Assembly: GCA_016873905.1 (NCBI GenBank)
Contig: VGVU01000023.1
Span: 1-14,037 of the forward strand
Length of the DNA: 14,037 nt
Direction of reading: 5' to 3'
Origin: Betaproteobacteria bacterium
GTDB lineage: Bacteria > Pseudomonadota > Gammaproteobacteria > Burkholderiales > Thiobacillaceae
The stretch's first letter is position 1, and each line of letters starts with the position of its first letter. Under the pieces are notes generated by a model. It had not been told where the DNA came from. It did not search any database and worked only from the letters and a program-made list of their open reading frames with translations. Positions 8,238-13,848 of the stretch are shown here, piece after piece. The position numbers and the translations under genes were made by a program.

Positions 8238-8254
8238 TGCACCAATACGGTGCG
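8238..8254. promoter_or_regulatory. Candidate NtrC enhancer site upstream of amt
   Basis: TGCACC-AATAC-GGTGCG matches the NtrC palindrome TGCACC-N5-GGTGCA at 11 of 12 fixed bases with the correct five-base spacer. It lies between the tatC stop and amt, centred about 219 bp upstream of the predicted amt start. That is farther than the common -100 to -150 but possible for an enhancer. NtrC control of amt with a sigma-54 promoter is well known in proteobacteria. Binding here is inferred. Confidence 0.6.
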
Positions 8255-8264
8255 CCCAATGGCA

Positions 8265-8279
8265 CACCGTGGTGCATCG
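8265..8279 (+). repeat. Right arm of a 15-bp perfect inverted repeat in the amt control region
   Basis: CACCGTGGTGCATCG is the exact reverse complement of 8071-8085; the arms are separated by 179 bases. It lies ten bases beyond the tatC stop codon. With the preceding GGCA it also forms an imperfect NtrC-like element, GCAC-N6-GTGC, one base shorter than the canonical spacing. Confidence 0.6.
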
Positions 8280-8289
8280 AGTCAGCCTA

Positions 8290-9093
8290 TTACTTCTGCC
8301 CGGCCTCGATACGGTCGAGTTCGGCGTCCATTTCGGCGTCCGTCATCGGCTGATAATCCGATGCCGGAGGGGTAACCGAGCGATTACGCACCAGAACCGC
8401 CGCAATGATGACGCCCAGCTCGTAGAGCAGCCAGAGCGGAATAGCGAGCATCAGTTGGGAAATGACATCCGGGGGGGTGAAGATGGCGCCAATCACAAAG
8501 GCGCCCACGATGACATACGGCCGCGCCTCGCGAAACTTGTCAATGCTGACCATGCCCATCAGGGCGAGGGCAATAACGACGATGGGGACCTCAAAGGTGA
8601 CCCCGAAGGCCATAAACATGGTGATCACAAAATCGAGGTACTTGTTGATATCGGTCATCACCGCGACGCCTTGCGGGGCGATCCCGACCACGAAGCCAAA
8701 CACCACCGGGAAGACCAGGAAATAGGCAAAGGCCATGCCGCAGGCGAAGAGGAACAGGCTCGCCACGGTCAGCGGTACGATCATCTTCTTTTCATGGGCA
8801 TAGAGGCCCGGCGCAATGAAGGACCAGACCTGGTACAGGATATAGGGCAAGGAGCCCAGGAAGGCCGTCATCATGGCCACCTTGACCGGCACAAAGAACG
8901 GCGTGACCACCTCGGTGGCGATCATCTGCCCGCCCTTGGGCAGGCTGTTCAGCATCGGCTGCGCCAGCAGGGAATAGAGATCGTTAGCCCAGGGAAAGAG
9001 GCAGACAAACAGCACGATCCAGGCAATGGCGGCGCGCAACAGCCGGTCGCGCAGCTCCAGCATGTGGCTGATAAAGGTTTGTTGGCTATCCAT
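8290..9093 (-). CDS. tatC: Sec-independent protein translocase subunit TatC
   Basis: Multi-spanning core of the twin-arginine translocase, which exports folded proteins across the inner membrane. It has 267 residues, close to the usual 250-260 plus a short acidic cytoplasmic tail (MTDAEMDAELDRIEAG). The cytoplasmic N-terminus FISHMLELRDRLLR contains Glu13 and Arg15. The first cytoplasmic loop is FIAPGLYAHEKKM with Glu101. In E. coli the equivalent residues (Glu15, Arg17, Glu103) bind the twin-arginine signal. Six hydrophobic segments and the conserved FTPPDVISQ before the last two helices are visible. The ATG shares one base with the tatB stop (TGATG), implying coupled translation and tight stoichiometry with TatB, its receptor-complex partner. 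It is the last tat gene; no classical U-tract terminator follows before the amt control region. Confidence 0.97.
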   Translation of the reverse strand: MDSQQTFISHMLELRDRLLRAAIAWIVLFVCLFPWANDLYSLLAQPMLNSLPKGGQMIATEVVTPFFVPVKVAMMTAFLGSLPYILYQVWSFIAPGLYAHEKKMIVPLTVASLFLFACGMAFAYFLVFPVVFGFVVGIAPQGVAVMTDINKYLDFVITMFMAFGVTFEVPIVVIALALMGMVSIDKFREARPYVIVGAFVIGAIFTPPDVISQLMLAIPLWLLYELGVIIAAVLVRNRSVTPPASDYQPMTDAEMDAELDRIEAGQK

Positions 9094-9665
9094 CAGAACA
9101 GGGCCGCCTGCCGGGGGGGTTCGGGCGGTGTTTCGGTCGGCACTTCGGTCGGCATTTCGGGCGGTGAGTCGGTCCAGGGCGGATCGGCATCAGGCCACGC
9201 CGCCGGCATCGCATCGGCCTCAATCGACTCATTCAGGCTATCGGAAACGGGCAAACGATCAATCTTGGGATGGGCATATTCAATGATGGCATGTGGCCCG
9301 GTAGCCGCCAATTCGGCCTCTGCCACGGCATCCGTCTTGGCCATCTGCGCCTCAGCGCTGTCGGTCACGCCGAGGGCAACCGACAAGCGTTCCTCGGGAT
9401 TCAGGTCACGCTTCAAAGCCACTTCGGTCTCTGCAGCGATGATCTCGTACTTTTGCGCCGAGGCCCTCATCTCTTCCTGAAGCTTCTTCAGCTCCTCGAG
9501 TTTCATCTCACGATTGACATCGTCCTTGACCTGCGCGGCATAGCGGTTGAGCTTGCCCAGCCACCCCCCCACCGTACGGGCGACCTTGGGCAGGCGCTCC
9601 GGGCCGATCACGACCAGGGCGACAATGCCAATAACAAGAAGTTCAGAAAAACCAATGTCAAACAT
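9093..9665 (-). CDS. tatB: Sec-independent protein translocase subunit TatB
   Basis: Single-span partner of TatC in the Tat substrate receptor. The N-terminus MFDIGFSELLVIGIVALVVIGPERLPKVAR is diagnostic of TatB: Glu8 in the membrane helix, the Gly21-Pro22 hinge, then a cytosolic amphipathic helix and a charged coiled-coil-like stretch at about 44-70. At 190 residues it is a little longer than E. coli TatB. The extra length is a low-complexity tail rich in Pro, Glu and Thr (MPTEVPTETPPEPP), which is probably disordered. No obvious Shine-Dalgarno precedes the ATG. The spacer to tatA is 84 bases, loose compared with the rest of the cluster. The stop overlaps the tatC start by one base. Confidence 0.95.
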   Translation of the reverse strand: MFDIGFSELLVIGIVALVVIGPERLPKVARTVGGWLGKLNRYAAQVKDDVNREMKLEELKKLQEEMRASAQKYEIIAAETEVALKRDLNPEERLSVALGVTDSAEAQMAKTDAVAEAELAATGPHAIIEYAHPKIDRLPVSDSLNESIEADAMPAAWPDADPPWTDSPPEMPTEVPTETPPEPPRQAALF

Positions 9666-9702
9666 GTGGTAAGCAACCCGTTGAGAGATAAAAACCGAGG
9701 CT

Positions 9703-9721
9703 AGAGGACAGTCTGTTCTCT
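9703..9721. repeat. Near-perfect short palindrome in the tatA-tatB spacer
   Basis: The minus strand reads AGAGAACAGACTGTCCTCT: nine-base arms around a single central base, with one mismatched pair. On the minus strand CTCGGTTTTTATC follows. The loop is too short for all pairs to form in RNA, so this could be a DNA operator-like site, or a short hairpin plus T5 that attenuates readthrough from tatA into tatB. I see no known binding consensus in it. It is the only notable structure in this 84-base spacer. Confidence 0.3.
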
Positions 9722-9749
9722 GCGTCCCCTTTCCTTACGCCCCGCCCTC

Positions 9750-9983
9750 TCAGGACTGCTGCCGGCTCTTGACCTCGCCCTCAACGGTCTGGCCCGTGGT
9801 CTCAGCCTGACGGGGCAATTCCGTGGGTGCAGCGCCCTTGTTTTTCTCTTCGTTCATGGCGTCCTTGAAATTCTTGACGGCGCCACCGAGATCTCCGCCC
9901 ATGTTACGCAGCTTCTTGGTGCCAAAGATCAGCAACACAATCAACAACACAATCACCCAATGCCAGAGGCTAAAAGTACCCAT
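9750..9983 (-). CDS. tatA: Sec-independent protein translocase subunit TatA
   Basis: Small pore-forming or membrane-thinning subunit of the Tat translocase, 77 residues, within the usual 70-90. It has a short N-terminal membrane helix (LWHWVIVLLIVLLIFG), the conserved FGTKKLRNMGGDLGGAVKNFKDAM hinge and amphipathic helix, and a hydrophilic tail. This is very close to E. coli TatA. The FGTKKL motif separates it from TatB, which has GP at the hinge. An AAGGAG Shine-Dalgarno (9990-9995 on the minus strand) sits six bases before the ATG, the strongest ribosome site in the tat cluster. That fits the high TatA excess the translocase needs. It follows hinT by 17 bases, so it may be transcribed from the his operon. 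Confidence 0.97.
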   Translation of the reverse strand: MGTFSLWHWVIVLLIVLLIFGTKKLRNMGGDLGGAVKNFKDAMNEEKNKGAAPTELPRQAETTGQTVEGEVKSRQQS

Positions 9984-10000
9984 GTCTCTCTCCTTAAAAA

Positions 10001-10348
10001 TTACAGTCGATGCGGTCGATAGTCCGCAGTTGTTCCACCAAAAACATGCATATGCAGGTGATAGACCTCTTGTCCACCCCCGGGGCCCGTATTGATCACG
10101 GTGCGAAAACCATTATTCAGGCCCTGTTCCTTGGCCAACTTCGGCGCCAATAGCAACATACGCCCCAGCAACGACTCGTGGCGGGCATGCGTCTCATCCA
10201 GGCGCGCAATATGCTCCTTGGGGATGATCATGAAATGCACCGGGGCGACAGGGTTGATGTCGTGAAAGGCCAGCAAATCGCCATCCTCATACACCTTTTT
10301 GCACGGGATCGCACCGGCTGCAATCTTGCAAAAAATACAGTCGCTCAT
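10001..10348 (-). CDS. hinT: HIT-family purine nucleoside phosphoramidase-like protein (HinT type)
   Basis: Histidine-triad hydrolase of 115 residues, the usual HinT length. The N-terminal CIFCKIAAGAIPCKKVYEDGDLLAFHDINPVAPVHFMIIPK is characteristic. The catalytic triad motif HLHMHV is at residues 97-102, preceded by NTGPGGGQEVY. Cys4 and Cys7 form a CxxC pair that binds zinc in some relatives. Family members cleave AMP-linked phosphoramidates and acyl-adenylates; the physiological substrate is generally unclear. The ATG overlaps the hisE stop (ATGA) and has an AAGGA element upstream, so it is translated with the his genes. A HIT gene at this position, between hisE and tatA, is a recurring arrangement in betaproteobacteria as I know it. 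Confidence 0.93.
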   Translation of the reverse strand: MSDCIFCKIAAGAIPCKKVYEDGDLLAFHDINPVAPVHFMIIPKEHIARLDETHARHESLLGRMLLLAPKLAKEQGLNNGFRTVINTGPGGGQEVYHLHMHVFGGTTADYRPHRL

Positions 10349-10671
10349 GCGCCTTCCTTGCGATTCGCTTTTTCCACCAGGCCCGACAGGCCTTCACGCC
10401 GGGCGAGCTCGTTCAATACCGCTTCCGGGCGGATGCCCTGCTGTGCCAGCAAAACGAGCGAATGGAACCACAAGTCGGCCGTCTCATAAACCACCTTGTC
10501 CGCCACGCCATCCTTGGCCGCCATGATGGTTTCGGCCGCCTCTTCTGCCACCTTCTTCAGGATGGCGTCCAAACCCTTGGCGTACAGCTTGGCCACATAA
10601 GAAGTCGCCGGATCCGCGCCACGGCGCGCCTCCAGGGTATCGGCCAAGCGGCTTAAAATATCTTCGTTCAT
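10345..10671 (-). CDS. hisE: Phosphoribosyl-ATP pyrophosphatase HisE
   Basis: Second step of histidine synthesis: removes pyrophosphate from phosphoribosyl-ATP. It has 108 residues, the normal size for a stand-alone HisE; in enterics it is fused behind HisI. It has the all-alpha MazG-like fold signature: KKVAEEAAETIMAAKDG with Glu43, Glu44 and Glu47, and YETADLWFHSLVLL with Glu63 and Asp66. These acidic groups coordinate Mg2+ in the family. A longer reading frame extends 16 codons upstream. I chose the ATG at 10671 because it overlaps the hisI stop as ATGA and begins the conserved domain (MNEDILSRLADTLEARR). The stop overlaps the hinT start in the same way. Confidence 0.96.
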   Translation of the reverse strand: MNEDILSRLADTLEARRGADPATSYVAKLYAKGLDAILKKVAEEAAETIMAAKDGVADKVVYETADLWFHSLVLLAQQGIRPEAVLNELARREGLSGLVEKANRKEGA

Positions 10672-11063
10672 CCGTAAATCGTCTTCGGGTCTTTTAACAC
10701 CGGGTCCACTGGTTGCCATGCGCCCTCGACCAGGCGTTCAAAAAAACAGCTACGGCGACCGGTGTGACAGGCGATGCCGCCGGTCTGCCGTACCTTGAGC
10801 AGGATGACATCCCGGTCACAGTCCGTGCGAATCTCGACGACCTGCTGGGTATGTCCGGATTCCTCACCCTTGTGCCATAGCCGCTGGCGCGAGCGCGAAT
10901 AGTACACCGCCTCGCCCAATTCGGCGGTTTTTGCCAAGGCCTCACGGTTTATCCACGCGACCATCAGGATGTCGCCGCTATCGGCGTCCTGGGCAATGGC
11001 GGGCAAGATGCCACTTTCGGGCCAGCCGATCTGGTCCAGCCAGTCTGTGCTCAGTGCCGTCAT
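10668..11063 (-). CDS. hisI: Phosphoribosyl-AMP cyclohydrolase HisI
   Basis: Third step of histidine synthesis: opens the adenine ring of phosphoribosyl-AMP. It has 131 residues, a full-length stand-alone HisI without a HisE domain. It contains MVAWINREAL, AVYYSRSRQRLWHKGEESGH and the metal motifs: Asp81, Asp83 and Asp85 in TDCDRDVILLKV, with Cys82, Cys99 and Cys106 (IACHTGRRSCFF). The cysteines match the zinc ligands and the aspartates the Mg2+ site known for this enzyme. A GAGGTG Shine-Dalgarno lies six bases before the ATG, inside the end of hisF. Both the start and stop overlap neighbours by ATGA, linking hisF, hisI and hisE translation. Confidence 0.97.
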   Translation of the reverse strand: MTALSTDWLDQIGWPESGILPAIAQDADSGDILMVAWINREALAKTAELGEAVYYSRSRQRLWHKGEESGHTQQVVEIRTDCDRDVILLKVRQTGGIACHTGRRSCFFERLVEGAWQPVDPVLKDPKTIYG

Positions 11064-11830
11064 AGTCGCACCTCAATGCCGCGATCCTGCATGATTTCCT
11101 TGGCCTGGCGCACGGTGTATTCGCCAAAATGAAAAATGGACGCCGCCAACACGGCATCTGCACCGCCCTTTTGCACGCCGTCGGCCAGATGTTGCAGGTT
11201 GCCGACGCCACCGCTCGCAATGACCGGAATGTTGACCGCATCGCTCACCGCCCGCGTCAAATTAAGGTCAAAGCCCGATTTGGCGCCGTCGCGATCCATG
11301 CTGGTCAACAAAATCTCGCCCGCGCCCAAGGCCTGCATCTTCTGCGCCCATTCCACGGCATCAATGCCCGTTGGTTTGCGCCCGCCGTGGGTAAAAATCT
11401 CCCACTTTGGCGCAGCGCCCCACACCGTCTGCTTGGCGTCGATGGCGACCACGATGCACTGGCTGCCGAAACGGTCCGCGGCGTCCTTCACGACTTGCGG
11501 ATTAAACACCGCCGCCGTATTGATCGACACCTTGTCCGCACCCGCATTCAGCAAGCGCCGGACATCGTCCGGCACGCGCACGCCACCGCCGACCGTGAGC
11601 GGGATAAACACCTGCGACGCCACCGCGTCGATGATATGCAGAATGAGGTCGCGATTATCAGAAGTCGCGGTAATGTCGAGAAAGGTCAACTCGTCCGCAC
11701 CCTGCTCGTCATAACGACGGGCAATCTCCACCGGATCACCGGCATCGCGCAAATTGAGAAACTGCACGCCCTTGACCACACGACCGGCAGTCACATCCAT
11801 ACAGGGGATGATGCGTTTGGCAAGCCCCAT
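11060..11830 (-). CDS. hisF: Imidazole glycerol phosphate synthase cyclase subunit HisF
   Basis: A (beta/alpha)8-barrel that uses ammonia from HisH to convert PRFAR to imidazole glycerol phosphate and AICAR. At 256 residues it is the standard length. It begins MGLAKRIIPCMDVTAGRVVKG, with catalytic Asp12 on strand 1 and Asp131 in VVAIDAK on strand 5; these correspond to Asp11 and Asp130 of the Thermotoga enzyme. Phosphate-binding loops are visible in LTVGGGVR with AGADKVSINT, and in VIASGGVGN with GGADAVLAAS. TSMDRDGAKSGFD is also conserved. It starts only three bases after the hisA stop, and its end overlaps hisI. The adjacency with hisH and hisA matches their working complex and shared ancestry (HisA and HisF are half-barrel duplications). 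Confidence 0.98.
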   Translation of the reverse strand: MGLAKRIIPCMDVTAGRVVKGVQFLNLRDAGDPVEIARRYDEQGADELTFLDITATSDNRDLILHIIDAVASQVFIPLTVGGGVRVPDDVRRLLNAGADKVSINTAAVFNPQVVKDAADRFGSQCIVVAIDAKQTVWGAAPKWEIFTHGGRKPTGIDAVEWAQKMQALGAGEILLTSMDRDGAKSGFDLNLTRAVSDAVNIPVIASGGVGNLQHLADGVQKGGADAVLAASIFHFGEYTVRQAKEIMQDRGIEVRL

Positions 11831-11833
11831 GAA

Positions 11834-12574
11834 TCAGGCCATCAATTCGTCAGAAAGCTGCTGACCCGCAGCAAAATCGAGCGTGCCTTCGTAAATGGCG
11901 CGGCCCGTGATGGCGCCCTCGATGCCCTCATCGGCAACCGCGCACAGGGCTCGAATATCGTCCAGATTGGTGATCCCGCCGCTGGCGATGACCGGGATAT
12001 GCAAGGCACGCGCCAGCGCCACGGTCGATTCAATATTGACGCCAGACATCATGCCGTCGCGACCGATGTCGGTGTACACCACCGACTCGACGCCGTAATC
12101 CTGGAAACGCTTGGCAAGGTCGATCACCTCGTGATGGGTCACCTTGGACCAGCCATCGACCGCCACCTTGCCCTCCTTGGCGTCAAGGCCAATGATGATA
12201 TTTCCAGGAAACGCATCGCACGCATCATGCAAAAAGCCGGGATCCTTGACCGCCGCGCTGCCCAGAATGACATAGCGCAGGCCCGTGTCGAGATAGCGTT
12301 CGATGGTGTCCAGATCACGAATGCCGCCGCCCAGTTGTACCGGGATATCGGTGCCAACTGCCTTGATAATGCCTTCAATCGCCGCCGCATTCTTCGGTTT
12401 ACCGGCAAAGGCGCCGTTCAGGTCCACCAGATGCAGGCGGCGTGCGCCCTGCATCAGCCAGTGGCGAGCCATGGCGGCAGGGTCGTCAGAAAATACGGTA
12501 GCGCTGTCCATTTCACCTTGGCGCAGGCGCACGCAGTGGCCATCCTTGAGGTCGATCGCGGGAATCAGAATCAT
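11834..12574 (-). CDS. hisA: HisA isomerase (ProFAR isomerase)
   Basis: Phosphoribosylformimino-AICAR isomerase, a (beta/alpha)8-barrel that makes PRFAR, the substrate of HisHF. It has 246 residues, the usual length. It starts MILIPAIDLKDGHCVRLRQG with Asp8, the general base position. The second catalytic aspartate is Asp131 in IIIGLDAKEGKVAVDGW. Phosphate-binding signatures are QLGGGIRD with YVILGSAAVKD, and VIASGGITN with GAITGRAIYEGTLDF. YTDIGRDGMMSGVN separates HisA from HisF, which has TSMDRDG. The start is 25 bases after the hisH stop without a clear Shine-Dalgarno. Few in-frame alternatives make sense, since the domain begins at residue 1. Confidence 0.98.
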   Translation of the reverse strand: MILIPAIDLKDGHCVRLRQGEMDSATVFSDDPAAMARHWLMQGARRLHLVDLNGAFAGKPKNAAAIEGIIKAVGTDIPVQLGGGIRDLDTIERYLDTGLRYVILGSAAVKDPGFLHDACDAFPGNIIIGLDAKEGKVAVDGWSKVTHHEVIDLAKRFQDYGVESVVYTDIGRDGMMSGVNIESTVALARALHIPVIASGGITNLDDIRALCAVADEGIEGAITGRAIYEGTLDFAAGQQLSDELMA

Positions 12575-12599
12575 GATGTCAGGGAATTTACGATTTGAA

Positions 12600-13229
12600 T
12601 TACGGTTGCCAGGTCACAAAGTTTTGCAGCAGGCGCAAACCCGCGGCCGCGCTTTTTTCAGGGTGGAACTGTACGGCGAAGCGGTTGTCGCGGGCAACGG
12701 CACAGGTAAAAGGCGTGGGGTAGTCGGTCTCGCCGGCGACAATGCTGCGATCTTCCGGCACAACAAAATAGCTGTGCACAAAATAGAAGCGCTCGCCATC
12801 GGGGATGCCGTCCCAGAGCGCATGGGCCGCTGTTTGGCGCACATTGTTCCAACCCATGTGCGGCACCTTGAGACGCTCGCCGGCCCCGTCATGCAATTCC
12901 GTACCGAAGTGTTGTACATCGCCCGCAAAGAGCCCCAGGCACGCGGTATTGCCCTCGGCGCTGTGCGCAAACAAGACTTGCAGGCCCATGCAGATGCCCA
13001 AAAACGGCTTGGTCTCCGCCGCGGCCTGAATCGCCTCGCGCAGGCCGTGGGCGTCAATCGCGCGCATACAGTCGGGCGCGGCACCCTGCCCCGGAAACAC
13101 CACCCGCTGCGCCTGGGCGATCACCGCCGGATCCGAGGTCACCGAGACCGTCTGGCCGGCAGCCACATGCTCCAGCGCCTTGGCCACCGAATGCAGGTTG
13201 CCCATGCCATAGTCAACGACAGCAATCAT
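12600..13229 (-). CDS. hisH: Imidazole glycerol phosphate synthase glutaminase subunit HisH
   Basis: Class I glutamine amidotransferase that releases ammonia from glutamine for HisF. It has 209 residues, a normal HisH length. The catalytic triad is complete: nucleophile Cys80 in FLGICMGLQVLF, and His189 with Glu191 in FAVQFHPEKS. The oxyanion-strand region is VVFPGQGAAPDCM. N-terminal MIAVVDYGMGNLHSV and the YFVHSYFV interface strand are typical of HisH rather than of other amidotransferases. It begins two bases after the hisB stop and lies directly upstream of hisA. Confidence 0.98.
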   Translation of the reverse strand: MIAVVDYGMGNLHSVAKALEHVAAGQTVSVTSDPAVIAQAQRVVFPGQGAAPDCMRAIDAHGLREAIQAAAETKPFLGICMGLQVLFAHSAEGNTACLGLFAGDVQHFGTELHDGAGERLKVPHMGWNNVRQTAAHALWDGIPDGERFYFVHSYFVVPEDRSIVAGETDYPTPFTCAVARDNRFAVQFHPEKSAAAGLRLLQNFVTWQP

Positions 13230-13231
13230 CG

Positions 13232-13819
13232 TTACAGCGCGCCTTTGGTCGAGGGAAGGTTATCGCCCATCCGGACATCCGCCTCCAGCGCCACGCGCAG
13301 GGCCCGACCAAAGGCCTTGAAGATCGTCTCGGCCTGGTGGTGCGCGTTATCACCGCGCAGATTGTCGATATGCAAGGTCACCCCGGCATGATTGATGAAA
13401 CCCTGGAAAAACTCATGGATCAGATCAACATCGAAGTCCCCGATCCGCGCCCGGCTGAACTCGCAATGAAACTCCAGGCCCGGACGACCGGACAGATCAA
13501 TCACCACGCGCGACAAGGCCTCATCCAGCGGGACATAGGCATGACCGTAACGACGGATACCCTTCTTGTCGCCAATGGCCATGGCGACGGCCTGGCCGAT
13601 GGTGATGCCAATGTCCTCCACCGTGTGATGCGCGTCGATGTGCAAGTCGCCCTCGGCGGTGACCGTGAGGTCGATCAAGCCATGCCGCGCAATCTGGTCA
13701 AGCATGTGATCGAGAAAGGACACGCCGGTATTCAGGCTGGCCTGACCGGTTCCATCCAGATTGAGGATCACCCCGATGCGGGTTTCCAGGGTATTACGGT
13801 TGACGGTCGCGGTACGCAT
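13232..13819 (-). CDS. hisB: Imidazoleglycerol-phosphate dehydratase HisB (monofunctional)
   Basis: Dehydrates imidazole glycerol phosphate to imidazole acetol phosphate. It has 195 residues and contains only the dehydratase domain, without the N-terminal histidinol-phosphate phosphatase domain of enteric HisB. The phosphatase must therefore be encoded elsewhere. Manganese-binding motifs are HHTVED at 64-69 and HHQAETIFKAFG from 160. FLDHMLDQIARHG and the C-terminal DNLPSTKGAL are also conserved. The open frame extends upstream to 13891 across the end of hisC. I chose the ATG at 13819, which begins the conserved MRTATVNRNTLETRI; the upstream extension has no family resemblance and overlaps hisC. 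The gap to the hisC stop is 29 bases. Confidence 0.97.
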   Translation of the reverse strand: MRTATVNRNTLETRIGVILNLDGTGQASLNTGVSFLDHMLDQIARHGLIDLTVTAEGDLHIDAHHTVEDIGITIGQAVAMAIGDKKGIRRYGHAYVPLDEALSRVVIDLSGRPGLEFHCEFSRARIGDFDVDLIHEFFQGFINHAGVTLHIDNLRGDNAHHQAETIFKAFGRALRVALEADVRMGDNLPSTKGAL

Positions 13820-13848
13820 GGCAGTATCTTTACAAAAGAGCGGTGATT

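Noticed and set aside
8260..8276. Sigma-54-like TGGCAC...GTGC on the plus strand near the tatC stop
   Set aside because: GG and GC are separated by eleven rather than ten bases, and it points into tatC from its 3' end, with no gene to drive. It is better explained as part of the inverted repeat.
7999..8277. In-frame upstream extension of amt giving a 493-residue protein
   Set aside because: The extra segment is Cys- and Arg-rich, unlike Amt N-termini. It would also place the sigma-54 promoter and NtrC-like site inside the coding region. The ATG at 7998 fits the family and has an AGGA upstream.
8240..8289. Rho-independent terminator after tatC
   Set aside because: A GGTGTGC/GCGCACC hairpin can be drawn just after the stop, but no U run follows. 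The same bases are better explained by the NtrC-like and inverted-repeat elements.
10672..10719. Upstream start for hisE adding 16 residues
   Set aside because: The extension lies inside hisI, is not part of the HisE domain, and would break the ATGA junction pattern seen at neighbouring genes.
11129..12598. Long plus-strand open frame (489 codons) opposite hisF and hisA
   Set aside because: Both hisF and hisA are intact on the minus strand with all catalytic residues. The antisense translation has no recognisable domain.
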